DNA of 64,000 nt from Okeania sp. SIO2C9 (GCF_010672455.1 NZ_JAAHGO010000015.1:1-64000), one strand, 5' to 3'; positions 36,924-47,084 are shown, counted from the first letter of the stretch. The notes: generated by a model from the sequence alone, not told the origin. Translations and numbers: made by a program.

Positions 36924-37410
36924 TTATTTTTCGGAGATGTCTATTATGTAGTAACCAAATGCTTTTGCTAGAAGTGGTGGTACAGCATTACAAATTTTTG
37001 TGTAGTTTTCAATTGTTGTACCCTTAAATATAAAGCGATCGGGAAATGATTGAATACGAGCACATTCTCTAGGAGATAAAAATCTATTTAGGGCTTGCTG
37101 ATTAAATCTCAAAGCATTGATAGATAAAGGTAAGTGCCTTTTTAAGTATCAAAAAGTGCGAGGTTTTGGGTGGTAATGGTTCAATTAGGAGCGGATTTTG
37201 GTCAAGAGTTGCGCAGAAAAATCTTGGGACAAAACTTAGCTCCTGCCTCCTCGCTCATTCCAATTTCTCCTGTCTTCCCCTCCAGGGAGGGGGAGGGGCG
37301 AGGGGTGGGTTGTCTCCTGTCTCCTGTCTCCTGTCTCCTACCCTCACCCATAAGACTAGTGAAGCGCAAACCCTATTTAATTCCACCTCATCCTGATGGG
37401 TGAGTTCAAG
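36924..37410 (-). pseudogene. C5-cytosine DNA methyltransferase C-terminus, interrupted by MITE-A
   Basis: The minus strand reads THQDEVELNRFLSPRECARI once MITE-A (37090-37374) and one ATTT are removed, then QSFPDRFIFKGTT and KICNAVPPLLAKAFG, which are motifs IX-X region of m5C methyltransferases (RxLTPRECARLQGFP and IGNAVPP). The catalytic PCQ motif and the SAM-binding part are missing. Remnant of an orphan or restriction-linked methyltransferase. Confidence 0.8.
37090..37374 (+). mobile_element. MITE-A copy 3 (285 bp), target duplication ATTT
   Basis: Ends AGGGCTTGCTGA and GCGCAAACCCT. Flanks ATTT at 37086-37089 and 37375-37378. Inserted in the methyltransferase remnant. Middle carries the heptamer run TCCTGTC (37315-37339). 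Confidence 0.9.
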
Positions 37411-37435
37411 AATGCGCGAATTTAGAATGCGCGAA

Positions 37436-37640
37436 TTTAGAATTACCTCTCCTTGAAGAGAAGAGGATTGGGTTAAAAGGAATTTTTTTCTTCTCTTGGT
37501 CGATTGAATATGGCGCAGGTTTCGGAGCCACCCCATCCTACGGAATTCTTTCCTTACGGAATGCTATCGCAAACGCAAACGACCGCTTTTTTCTCCATGA
37601 ATGGAGAGGCTTTATACCTTAATTTTTCGGTAAAAATTAC
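37436..37640 (+). repeat. F2 repeat, copy b
   Basis: GAATTACCTCTCCTTGAAGA, TTTCTTCTCTTGGTCGATTG, ATATGGCGCAGG, a CGGAATGCTATCGCAAAC motif, CGACCGCTTTTTTCTCC, GGAGAGGC, AATTTTTCGGTAAAAATTAC. The GAGGAGACC core of copy a is replaced here. Confidence 0.65.
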
Positions 37641-37730
37641 CAAACTAGGAGATATTTTTCTGGAATTTACTATCTAACCTTAGAAGTATAAGAAAGAAAT
37701 AAGTCACTGAATTTCAGGAGAATTTTTCCT

Positions 37731-38222
37731 ATGACTATTAAAACAAACCTAAATAAAATTATTAGCCTTGGTTTAGTTGCTTTAACTGCTACTTCTTTGT
37801 CATTTGCAACTATAATTCCCATGAAAGTTGCTTTTGCAGAACCAATACGGCAAAAAAGTGTAAGTCCAGATGTAATCAACGAAGGGATGAATGGAGTGTG
37901 GAATTTGCAATGGAGGGTAAATGGATGGTTACACAGGGGACGTTTAAGAATGGATGGAAATTTTGGAACTATGATTGTCAATGTCACTGGGCCTAATGGT
38001 AGAAAAGTTTATGCCGAACAACAAATGAATATGGTTCCAGATGCTAATGGTTATGCTCTTCAGGGTAGTAGACCTACTTATCCTGGTAGTAATGCAATCA
38101 ACCGTGCTTATCAACCTGATACTTTTTATGTCGAGTCAGGTCATCGTGGTAATTGGCAAATGAGAAATTGTTCTGATTATTCTGGTTGTATTCCAGTGAG
38201 AATGACAAGAATTGATAGATAA
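37731..38222 (+). CDS. Secreted protein of unknown function
   Basis: 163 residues with a Sec signal peptide: KTNLNK, hydrophobic core IISLGLVALTATSLSFATII, and a likely signal peptidase I site VAFAEP (about residue 36). The mature part has WNLQWRVNGWLHRGRLRMDG, EQQMNMVPDANGYALQGSRP and a final two-Cys loop NCSDYSGC that could form a disulfide. AGGAG lies 9 nt before the ATG. Both neighbours are mobile debris. Not recognised; it looks like a small periplasmic or extracellular beta-sheet protein. Confidence 0.75.
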   Translation: MTIKTNLNKIISLGLVALTATSLSFATIIPMKVAFAEPIRQKSVSPDVINEGMNGVWNLQWRVNGWLHRGRLRMDGNFGTMIVNVTGPNGRKVYAEQQMNMVPDANGYALQGSRPTYPGSNAINRAYQPDTFYVESGHRGNWQMRNCSDYSGCIPVRMTRIDR

Positions 38223-38344
38223 ATTAAGTCTAGCTATTTTAGGGGTAGGTTGAGTGAATATAATTTTCTGATTTTTCCAGAATTTACCTAAAAAAACCTA
38301 CCCATCATATCTGATATTGAATTTGTCTAATTACCAATTAGATC

Positions 38345-38532
38345 ATGTCCGGTTGAATAGTTATAAATAAAAATGGAGGAGTAATGAGTAATGAGTAATG
38401 AGTTATGAGTTATGAGTTATGAGTTATGAGTTATGAGTTATGAGTTATGAGTTATGAGTTATGAGTTATGAGGAGGGAATTTTAAGCTATAAATGAAGAG
38501 AAAGTTTTTTGATCACGCTATTATCCGGACAT
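38345..38532 (+). mobile_element. MITE-C copy 1 (188 bp), ATGTCCGG ... CCGGACAT
   Basis: Starts ATGTCCGGTTGAATAGTTAT and ends ACGCTATTATCCGGACAT. Inverted copy of 38544-38771, separated by 11 bp. Its middle is a long heptamer array GTAATGA/GTTATGA (38384-38472). Confidence 0.75.
38384..38472 (+). repeat. Heptamer tandem array (GTTATGA)n
   Basis: Two to three GTAATGA units followed by about ten GTTATGA units, period 7. It lies within MITE-C copy 1. It is a simple tandem repeat, not CRISPR. Confidence 0.9.
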
Positions 38533-38543
38533 GATATTAGATC

Positions 38544-38771
38544 ATGTCCGGATAATAGCGTAATAAAAAACTTTCTTCTCCTCTTCCTTTTTCTTCCCTC
38601 CTGACTCCTGATCTGAAATCCGGTTATACATTTATCTCACTTTCTACTTCCATTCAATGCAGACATAAAATGCCGGAATCTCCCCAGATAATTCGCACTT
38701 TCATCCTTCCTTTCTCCTGACCCCTAACTCCTGACACCTCCCTCGTTATTTATAACTATTCAACCGGACAT
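38544..38771 (-). mobile_element. MITE-C copy 2 (228 bp), inverted
   Basis: Starts ATGTCCGGATAATAGCGT, ends ATAACTATTCAACCGGACAT. On the minus strand it has the same ends as copy 1, with a different interior rich in TCCTGAC heptamers. With copy 1 it forms a large palindrome centred at about 38538. Confidence 0.75.
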
Positions 38772-38775
38772 AATA

Positions 38776-39456
38776 TTACTCATTAATTGAGCCATCAGGC
38801 ATAATTGTTCCTCTCATAATTACTCCATTTAAATCTACATCAGTAATAATTGCACCTTCCAAATTAGCATTACTTAAATTAGTTTCTTGTTTATGACCCC
38901 GGAAAGAGAAACTATGAAAATCTGTTCCATTCAAATTAGTATCAGCAAGATTAGCATATTCTAAGTTAGTACCACGGAGACTAGCATTACTTAAATTAGC
39001 CTTTTGTAGATTTGCTCCCCAGAGTCTTGCTTCTAACAAATTAGCATTAACTAAATTGGCATTACTTAAATTTGCTAAAGTTAGATCAACTTCCAACAAA
39101 CGAGTGTTACTTAAGTTTGAATTTGTTAAATTAGCTCTATTAATATCTGCTCTATATAAATTAGCTCCTGTTAAATTAGCTCCTGTTAAATTAGCTCCCG
39201 AAAAGTTAGCACCATTCAAATCTGCACCCTGAAAATTTACACCAGTTAAATTAGCTCCCGAAAGATTCGCATTGCTTAAATTAGTTTCATGTAAATCTAT
39301 CTCACTTAAATCGCACTGTTTCCACAAAAATGATACGCACCAATTATCTTGTAGTAGATGATTAATATCTTCAGAATTAGCTGCTATGACTGGTGCGGAT
39401 AAACTAAAATAAATTAAAGAAATGGCTAAGGTAATAGCGGCTAAAAATTTCATCAT
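38776..39456 (-). CDS. Exported pentapeptide-repeat protein
   Basis: 226 residues. N-terminal signal peptide MMKFLAAITLAISLIYFSLS with cleavage likely after VIAA. The rest is A(N/D)LxX pentapeptide repeats (ANLSGANLTGVNFQGADLNG type, about residues 60-215), predicted to form a right-handed quadrilateral beta helix. A two-Cys segment (WCVSFLWKQCDL) precedes the repeats. Likely periplasmic or thylakoid-lumenal. The stop lies only 4 bp from MITE-C copy 2. Confidence 0.85.
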   Translation of the reverse strand: MMKFLAAITLAISLIYFSLSAPVIAANSEDINHLLQDNWCVSFLWKQCDLSEIDLHETNLSNANLSGANLTGVNFQGADLNGANFSGANLTGANLTGANLYRADINRANLTNSNLSNTRLLEVDLTLANLSNANLVNANLLEARLWGANLQKANLSNASLRGTNLEYANLADTNLNGTDFHSFSFRGHKQETNLSNANLEGAIITDVDLNGVIMRGTIMPDGSINE

Positions 39457-40081
39457 ATCTCGTTATTTTAATTGAATTTAAATTACATTTTTTTGAACCT
39501 ATGAAGGTAGAAAACACTAGAACAGGGAAAAATTATCAATTTGTTTGATCGACTAGAATTACTATATATAACAGGGAATAGGGAATAGTAATAGTGGTAC
39601 GACCCCCCATAGGTGGCATACGCACCTGGTAGCAAACTCGGTGTCATGGAATGTTGGAAAAGCATTTCCCTGGGTAAGGTTCATCATCACTCTATGTCCT
39701 AATCAACTCGTTCCTTACTATAGGACGTTGCTGATTCTGGGTATGATGCAAGCCCCCCTAGCCCCCCAATTTTGGGGGGAATAAAACTCTAAAAGTCCCC
39801 CAATGCGTGGGGGATGCGCGGGGGCTTGGCCAGAACAAAACAATCGCACATTCATACTTCTATTCAGCAACGCCTACTATAGTAGTCGCCATTACTGTAT
39901 TTGACTTATGAAACAGCTCAAACAACAGAATATAAATAATCAAACTTCTTCCTTCTGCTATAAAAAAGAAACTTTATCCAAAATCAATACAATATAAAAT
40001 TCGCTAGTACAACTTTAAACATAATCATAATATGTCAAAATTGTCTAGCGAACTCAATAATACTTTTAATCTTACCATTCT
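39457..40081. other. Intergenic region with repeat debris
   Basis: Holds a GC-rich hairpin segment (AGCCCCCCAATTTTGGGGGG, 39761-39780), TTTCCCTGGGTAAGGTTCAT (39664), and CCATTACTGTATTTGACTTA (39889). No gene seen. Confidence 0.45.
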
Positions 40082-41713
40082 TTAACCAAGACGGAGAGCA
40101 TAATCAGTCTCTGGTACTGCAAAAATGTTATTTTCAACATCTTCTATGGAAGTATCTTGAATTACTCCTAATATAAAGCCACTGTCAGACAGTCTAATTA
40201 CTGTGTCATCATCGAATAATTCATAAGCTAACCCTTCAGAAGGAATGAAATTAGCAATCACGACAATTCGATCGTTATCTGCGACATTAAAATCAGTAAT
40301 CAAGTCAGCTTGGTCTATTTCATCTATGCCATCAACAATATCAGCTCGCAGAATAAAGCTATCTGCACCCAAACCACCAGTCAGGATATCAGCACCATGA
40401 TCCCCAATGATAATATCATCTCCTTTGCCACCTATTAATATATCAACACCTTTTCCACCTCTGACAAAGTCTTGACCGTCACGACCGCTAACTATATCAT
40501 TACCTTCGTTTCCACTAAGGATATCTGTACCATTACCACCAGATATTTCATCGTCACCTGCCAAACCCATAATTGCAAAAGAGGAATCAGTATCAACGTC
40601 GCTTATTTCGAGAACATCAATAACATCATCACTCTCTGTTCCAATGATGGTTGTGAAAGAAGAATCAACAACATCTATATCCAGAATGCTTTCATCGCTG
40701 TCATTTTCAGCTATCTCAGTTGTTTCTTCTGAGTTTTCATTTTCATCAACAGCGCTAGCTATTTCATCACCCTCATCCTCATCATCATCTTCTTCACTGT
40801 CAGAATTTTCATCTGTTTCATCATTAGGAAGGTCTTCAAGAGACTCGGTTAATTGAGAACCCAATAGAGCTCCTTCTAATAATAGATCTGTTCCATTATT
40901 AGAATCATCAACATTATCGATATCCTCAATATCTTCAGTACCTTCATCCATAGAGATAACATAAGATACCTTCACTTTATTGTCCGCATTAACCCAATCA
41001 TTGAGTAAATCTGAGTCAGCAGCTATCTCTGAAGTTCTACTAGATATATCTCCGTCAACTACCCTAGCTACAAGAATGCGATCGCCCTCTCGAATCTCTT
41101 GCACAAAATCAAAACCATCAGTCACTTCACCAAATACTGCATAACGGCCATCCAGTTCATTGTCAGTATCTAAGGTAAAGTAAAATTGTGAAGAAGCTGT
41201 ATCTAGTGCTTGACTTCGTGCCATAGCAATTACCCCTGTTTCATGGGATAGCTCTACTGGATCGGCAACTACCTCGTTATAGACAATTTCTCCTGTTTCT
41301 GCAACTTGAATTTCCAAAGGTATTTCCCGTGGTGCTTCTGTTGCAGGATTAATAAATTTCCCCGACCCTAAATCTTCAATCAAAAAATCAGGATCTCTGC
41401 CTTGGGGGTCACCAGTTTGAACTACAAAACCTTCTTCAAACCGATGGAATACCAGAGCATCATAGAAATAATGTTGATCTACCAAGTTTACAAAGTTAGC
41501 TACTGTGACTGGAGCGCTGGCGGAGTTGAGTGTAACAGTAATTTTTTCTCTCTCACCACGCTCTTCTTCTTCATCATCATTTTCTTCATCATTTTCTTCT
41601 TCTTCTTCCTGGGATACCTTTTGTACCACCATTTCCACTGTGACTTCCTGGCCTTCTAAATCAGCTAATTCTAGCTCTTCTAAATATTCTTCGGTAGTTT
41701 TTGTTTCTTGCAT
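40082..41713 (-). CDS. Cyclophilin-type PPIase fused to RTX repeats (1)
   Basis: 543 residues. An acidic N-terminus (EEEEENDEENDDEEEERGE, about 36-54) leads to a cyclophilin-like domain (about 55-235) with FHRFEEGFVVQTGDPQGRDP, GVIAMARSQALDTASSQFYF and YAVFGEVTDGFDFV, matching the peptidyl-prolyl isomerase FHR...QxGDP and SSQFF motifs. An acidic linker (about 260-360) precedes RTX repeats (GGNGTDILSGNEGNDIVSGR type, about 385-450) and the usual RTX cap ADSFILRADIVDG. No signal peptide; type I secretion is likely. Predicted to be an extracellular Ca2+-dependent foldase or a surface protein. Tandem with a paralogue at 41986. Confidence 0.85.
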   Translation of the reverse strand: MQETKTTEEYLEELELADLEGQEVTVEMVVQKVSQEEEEENDEENDDEEEERGEREKITVTLNSASAPVTVANFVNLVDQHYFYDALVFHRFEEGFVVQTGDPQGRDPDFLIEDLGSGKFINPATEAPREIPLEIQVAETGEIVYNEVVADPVELSHETGVIAMARSQALDTASSQFYFTLDTDNELDGRYAVFGEVTDGFDFVQEIREGDRILVARVVDGDISSRTSEIAADSDLLNDWVNADNKVKVSYVISMDEGTEDIEDIDNVDDSNNGTDLLLEGALLGSQLTESLEDLPNDETDENSDSEEDDDEDEGDEIASAVDENENSEETTEIAENDSDESILDIDVVDSSFTTIIGTESDDVIDVLEISDVDTDSSFAIMGLAGDDEISGGNGTDILSGNEGNDIVSGRDGQDFVRGGKGVDILIGGKGDDIIIGDHGADILTGGLGADSFILRADIVDGIDEIDQADLITDFNVADNDRIVVIANFIPSEGLAYELFDDDTVIRLSDSGFILGVIQDTSIEDVENNIFAVPETDYALRLG

Positions 41714-41985
41714 TGGTTGATTAGTTCCTTAGTTCCTTGAGTTGTTCACAATTTGCTACTTCATTATATTCTATTCTTAATTTGGCTGGCGATAAAACTT
41801 CTTAAATATCAGGAAGAAGGTCAATTTAAAAGAGGATAAACTTCTTTTAATCATTGTTGACCGCTCTCTAATTTTTTTCACTCTTGCATAGCAAAGTATA
41901 AGAAATCAAAACAGCTATAGTTCAAACTAAAATACTTGATTTTATATTGCTTTTTTTCTACTAATAAACTTTTCCATAAATTCAA

Positions 41986-43347
41986 TTATCCAATTCTCAA
42001 AGCTGCATCTCCAAAAGGCAGTGTATCAGGAACAGAAATAGTAGCAAAATCGAAAAAGAAACTGGCGTTTCTAACTTCTTCTGCTGTCGAATTATTCACC
42101 GTACCAAGAATCATATTATCTTCCTCTGTTTCACCTTCTAATTGAATTACTGTATTATTTCCTTCTTGAGTAAAAGATAGGGCAGATATTTGTACCGAAA
42201 CACCTATTCTATCCCCTTCTAAAAAATTAAAATCTTCGATTGTATCTGCATTATCTTCTTCATTTTCTATTAAGGTCAAAATAAAAGTATCTGCACCTGC
42301 TTCACCTAATAAATTATCCGTACCAGCATCACCAATTAAAATATCATTTCCTTCCCCAGCAGTTAATACATCACTATCTTTACCACCGCGTAAAAAATCA
42401 TCTCCTCTACCACCAAATAAAGTATCACTATCTAAGTTGCCATTCAGAATATCATTATCAGGACCACCAGATAATAAATCAAACCCTTTTCCACCCCGAA
42501 GATAATCAGAACTATCTCTACCATCTAAACTATCATCTCCTTGATTACCATTAATTACATCATTAAGTATTGAACCTGTAATTTCATCATTTCCTTCTAA
42601 TCCTAATACACCAAATACTTCTTGAGATAATTCTGTGGAAATTGGAAAAATATCATCTCCTTCTGTTAAAACTTGAAAGAAATCAATAGGTAATGGAATA
42701 TTTGCACGATTAACAATATTAATAAAATTATTGAGCAGAGTAGTATCAGTAATAATTTGTGAAACCCGACTAGGAATTATTCCTTGAGTAACTCTCGCAG
42801 CAGTAATACTATCACCTAATTCTAGTTCTTCTATAACATCTAACCCATCTATTACATTACCAAATACGGCAAAACTACCATCTAATACTGATAAATCATT
42901 CAGGGGAATATAAAATTGAGAAGATGCAGAATTTAACTCCGTTGTACGAGCCATTCCAATTGCACCTACTACATTTGGTAGTTGTAATGGAGGAGAAACT
43001 ATTTGATTGTAAATAATTTCTTGCCCAAGTCCTAACGGCCGAATTTCTAAAGGAATAAATCGAGTTTCATTTGTGAGTGGGTCGATAAAATTACCACTTC
43101 CTAAAAGTTCCAAAGGAACATCTGGATTTCTACTGAAAGGGTCTCCTGCTTGAACTAATGAAAATTGTGGTTGATTTTCGATGCGATGAAATCTGACACC
43201 ATCATAAAAATTTCGTTCTACTAAATCAACAAAATTACCTCCAGTTATTGGTGCATTTATACCATCAACTTCTATAGTAACTATTTGATTATCAATCACC
43301 ATTAATACTGTTGCTGGACTTGATATTTGTGGTAAATCTTCTTCCAT
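41986..43347 (-). CDS. Cyclophilin-type PPIase fused to RTX repeats (2)
   Basis: 453 residues, same architecture as its neighbour but without the acidic N-terminal tract. Cyclophilin-like domain about 15-200: GVRFHRIENQPQFSLVQAGD, GAIGMARTTELNSASSQFY and FAVFGNVIDGLDVIEEL. RTX repeats about 235-350 (GGPDNDILNGNLDSDTLFGG) and the cap ADTFILTLIENEED. Both proteins end in -LR(L/I)G. The active-site Arg (FHR) and Gln (VQAGD) are kept. The gap to the next gene is about 270 bp, so separate transcription is possible. Confidence 0.85.
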   Translation of the reverse strand: MEEDLPQISSPATVLMVIDNQIVTIEVDGINAPITGGNFVDLVERNFYDGVRFHRIENQPQFSLVQAGDPFSRNPDVPLELLGSGNFIDPLTNETRFIPLEIRPLGLGQEIIYNQIVSPPLQLPNVVGAIGMARTTELNSASSQFYIPLNDLSVLDGSFAVFGNVIDGLDVIEELELGDSITAARVTQGIIPSRVSQIITDTTLLNNFINIVNRANIPLPIDFFQVLTEGDDIFPISTELSQEVFGVLGLEGNDEITGSILNDVINGNQGDDSLDGRDSSDYLRGGKGFDLLSGGPDNDILNGNLDSDTLFGGRGDDFLRGGKDSDVLTAGEGNDILIGDAGTDNLLGEAGADTFILTLIENEEDNADTIEDFNFLEGDRIGVSVQISALSFTQEGNNTVIQLEGETEEDNMILGTVNNSTAEEVRNASFFFDFATISVPDTLPFGDAALRIG

Positions 43348-43531
43348 TTTTCCTAATTTTATGGGTAAAATTTTTGTACAAATTGCTTATTATATAGTAA
43401 ATTTTCTGGCTTTTCTGATAAACGCTATTTTTCCTCAAAATCCGAAATATTAGATTTGAACAATTTCCTCAAAGAAAATTTGTTCGTAAATTTATGTAAA
43501 CTTATATAAAGTAGAGTTTTCATCGTAAATT

Positions 43532-43858
43532 ATGACCACCCGTCGGAATCTAATTAGCATATTTTTAGCTAGCTGTTTAGCTTTGATAACTTGGTTTAAC
43601 TTTATTCCCAATACTTGGGCACTTGGAGGAAAATTACCGGAGTTATACCAACCAGCACCAGAATTTACTTTACCCACGAATACTGGAGATGGAGAAATTT
43701 CTTTATCTGATTATCGGGGTAAGTGGATAGTGCTTTATTTTTATCCTAAAGATTTTACTTCTGGTTGTACTATTGAGGCGCGTAGGTTTCAACAAGATTT
43801 GCCAAAATATATTTCTAGAAATGCTCAAATTTTAGGTGTTAGTGCAGATGATATAGAC
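43532..43858 (+). CDS. Peroxiredoxin (PrxQ/BCP type) exon 1
   Basis: 109 residues before the intron. An N-terminal hydrophobic signal (LISIFLASCLALITWFNF) suggests export to the periplasm or thylakoid lumen. The thioredoxin-fold part has FTLPTNTGDGEISLSDYRGK and LYFYPKDFTSGCTIEARRFQ, with the peroxidatic Cys in GCT. A resolving Cys at the usual +5 position (BCP GCTxEAC) is absent. The exon ends ILGVSADDID; the frame then enters the intron at GTGCGAC and stops at 43876. Spliced product: 183 residues with exons 2 (46413-46484) and 3 (49086-49238). It detoxifies peroxides with thiols. Confidence 0.9.
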
Positions 43859-46412
43859 GTGCGACTCGTTGGCTAGTCAATACTACTGAAAAGCAGATAT
43901 ATCTAGCCTTCCAGGTCACAACATGAAGCTAATAACTTTCCCTACGGGATAACTTCGTTAACGACCTGTGAAAACTCTTATATCCTTGGTGGTGAAATTC
44001 CATCTGCCCTGTTGTTGGGTTGACAGCATAGGCCACACTGGTGAGACTGAATATCAAACTGGTGAAGCTGGCCTAAAAGCGGGAAAATACCAGTTACCGA
44101 GGAACGATACCGCGAGCAAAGGCTGACAAGTGGACGAACAGAAAGGTAATTAAACTCTCGTGACAACTGACCATTCCAAAGGTAGCTATGGAATGTAGGA
44201 TGAAAATCAGGGGGTCAATGGATAATCTTATGTTTATGAGAATTATCAACAACCATGCCGAACCCTCCGGGAGAATTTGCCCCACTAAATCAGTCGTAAT
44301 AAAGGAATAAGGGAACGAGGAAACCTCTCTAAGACACCTAAGAATATAGGTCGAGAACTTAGGAAGCCATTCAAGGTCAGCCTGCACTCATGTTGCAGGT
44401 CTTAGGGAGAGTAGGATTGGATAATAAGCATTAATTTGCAGACGTATCCACTGTTAGACGTAATGTAAGGCAATGAATAGTAATGAATAAAGCTCAGACA
44501 CTAAAAAGAAAGTTAGGGTCACCTAAGCCATTTTTAAGCGTAGCAAGGCATACAGAGGATATACCTTCACAAATTTCAATCAATCCTAACCTTAATTGGA
44601 AGGACATTAATTGGAAGAAGGTAGAGAAATCTGTATTCAAATTACAAAAATTGATTTACAGAGCATCCAGCCGTGGCGAATTCCGCAAGATGCACAGATA
44701 CCAAAAACTTCTTTTAAAAAGCTATTACGCAAGGTTGCTAGCTGTTAGGCGCGTGACACAGCATAACCAAGGCAAGAAAACTGCTGGAATAGATGGTATT
44801 AAAAATCTACCACCAATGCAGAGATTCAACTTGGTGAACCTACTCTCATCACGCCACCTCAAGGCAAGCCCGACCCGCAGAGTCTGGATACCAAAACCAG
44901 GGAAGGATGAAAAGCGACCGCTTGGAATCCCAACAATGTACGACCGTGCATTACAAGCCCTGGTGAAGCTAGGTATGGAACCAGAGTGGGAGGCACGTTT
45001 TGAACCTAAAAGCTATGGTTTTAGACCAGGAAGGTCAACGCATGATGCTATAGAGGCCATCTTTGACAGTATCAAGAATAAACCTAAATATGTACTTGAT
45101 GCTGACATATCCAAATGCTTTGACCGAATTAACCATGATGCACTTTTAGGAAATATAGGTCAATCTCCTTACAGACGACTAATCAAACAATGGTTAAAGT
45201 CTGGGGTGCTTGACAACAATCAATTCCTAGAATCTGTGGAAGGTACACCACAGGGAGGGGTAATTAGTCCCCAAAAGCGCAAACATCGCCCTGCACGGAA
45301 TGGAAGAGTGTTTAAACAAATTCGCTGAATCTTTACCAGGAAGAAAACGAGCAAATAAGCAAGCACTATCCATAATACGCTATGCTGATGACTTCGTAAT
45401 CTTACACGAAGATGTCAAAGTAGTGCTACAAGCTAAATCCGTAATACAGGAATGGTTAAACCAGGTAGGATTAGAACTAAAACCAGAGAAAACTAAGATT
45501 GCCCACACCTTGAAAGAATATGAAGGAAATAAACCCGGATTTAACTTTCTAGGTTTCGCAATTAGGCAATGGAAAGTTAAGTCAACTAAACAAGGATTTA
45601 AAACGCTGATAAAACCATCCTCCAAAAGTATCAAAACTCATTATCGGAAATTGGCGGATATATGTGATTATCATAAAACTGCCCCTGCCAAAGTTTTGAT
45701 AGCCAGATTAAACCCAGTAATAAGGGGATGGGCTAACTATTTCTCAACAGTAGTCAGTAAGGAAGTATTCAGTGAGATGGATATGCTCCTGTGGAAAAAA
45801 CTATGGAGATGGGCAAGTAGAAGGCATCCAAATAAGTCGGCTAAATGGGTTAAGAAGAAGTATTTCCCCAAAATTAAAGAAACCAGGAATTGGGAATTTA
45901 ACGATGGCGAATATATACTAAACCGACACGCAGATGTATCTATTATAAGACACATCAAAGTTAAAGGTAATAAATCACCCTATGATGGCGACTGGACTTA
46001 TTGGAGCAGCAGAATCGGCAAACATCCAGGCGTAAGGAAAGAAGTCACAGCGCTACTTAAACGGCAAAAGAATAAATGCGCATCTTGTGGACTAACCTTT
46101 AGACCAAACGACCTAATTGAAGTTGACCATATAAAACCAAGGTCTGAAGGTGGTGACAACACATATAAAAATAAACAACTATTGCACCGACATTGCCACG
46201 ATACTAAAACTGCCTTAGATAAAAAGACATACGCAGAACTAAAGTTACAGGACTTACCTGAAGATTATTTATGGGTTGACGATATGTTGACACTAAGACA
46301 GGGATGTGCCCATGAAAAGGGACGTTTAAGAGAGGAGCCGTGATGAGGTGAAAGTCTCACGTCCGGTTCTGAAGACGAGTCGGGTAGGGTAACTTACCTG
46401 GCTTAGTTTAAC
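43859..46412 (+). mobile_element. Group II intron C, in the peroxiredoxin gene
   Basis: 2554 bp from GTGCGACTCGTTGGCTAG to TTTAAC. Domain V: GAGCCGTGATGAGGTGAAAG followed by its complement (46335-46370). It is closely related to introns A and D. A GTTTATG loop near 44230 is complementary to the last exon bases TATAGAC (one G-U pair), a candidate EBS1-IBS1 pairing (inference). The encoded protein is frameshifted. Confidence 0.9.
44483..46343 (+). pseudogene. Intron C RT/maturase-HNH, frameshifted
   Basis: Two overlapping frames: 44483-45328 covers the N-terminus and RT blocks through GFRPGRSTHDAIEAIF and EGTPQGGVISP; 45300-46343 covers IRYADDFVIL, the X domain and the HNH (CASCGLTF, EVDHIKPRSEGG, HRHCH). 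The shift lies at 45270-45290: CCCCAAAAGCGCAAACATCG, where the intron D homologue has CCCCCTACTAGCAAACATCG, a net +1. It lacks the 51-bp insert and keeps the standard GFRPGRS motif. The C-terminal codons run into domain V. Programmed frameshifting is not excluded, but no slippery site is evident. Confidence 0.85.
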
Positions 46413-46484
46413 TCCCATGCTGAATTTTGTGATTCTGAAGGATTAAAATTTCCGTTGTTAGCTGATACGGATGGAAGTGTTAGT
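46413..46484 (+). CDS. Peroxiredoxin exon 2 (24 codons)
   Basis: SHAEFCDSEGLKFPLLADTD then GSVS, exactly 24 codons in phase 0 between the TTTAAC end of intron C and the GTGCGAC start of intron D. It matches the BCP/PrxQ segment SHxxFxxxxxLxFPLLSDxx. It contains a Cys that could be the resolving residue. Confidence 0.9.
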
Positions 46485-47084
46485 GTGCGACTCGTTGGTT
46501 AGTCAAACTGCCGAAAAGCAGACATATCTAGCCTTCCATGGCTAATCTTAAAGGAGGTTAAATATTTGGCCATCGGAAAACTCTTATTTCCTTAGTGGTG
46601 AAATTCCACCGCCTCGTTGTCTAGGTAGAAAGCATAGGCCACACTGGTGAGACTGAACATCAAACTGGTGAAGCTGGCCTAAAAGCGGGAAAATACCAGT
46701 TACCAGGAACGATACCGCAAGCAAAGGCTGACAAGTGGACGAACAGGAAGGTAATCAAACTCTCGTTATTCCGAACCATCTCAAAGGTAGCTATGGGATG
46801 TAGGACGAAAGTCAGAGGGTCTATGGATAATTCTATACTTACGGGATTATCGACAACCATACCGAACCCTCCGGGAGATTTTACCCTACTAAATCAGCCG
46901 TAAAAAGGAATAAGGGAACGAGGAAACCTCTCTTTGACACCTAAGAATATAGGTCGAAATCTTAGGAAGCCATTCAAGGTCAATCTGCACCTCGGGTTGC
47001 AGGTTTTAGGGAGAGTAGGATTGGGTAAAAAGCAGTAATGCAGACTTATCCACTGTTAGACGTAATGTAAGGCAATGAATAGTA

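Noticed and set aside
38384-38472. Possible CRISPR-like array
   Set aside because: The repeat is a simple heptamer with no spacers. No CRISPR array or cas gene was found in the window.
40472-41720. Plus-strand ORFs opposite the cyclophilin-RTX gene
   Set aside because: Ser/Phe-rich frames are complements of GAA/GAT-rich acidic and RTX coding DNA.
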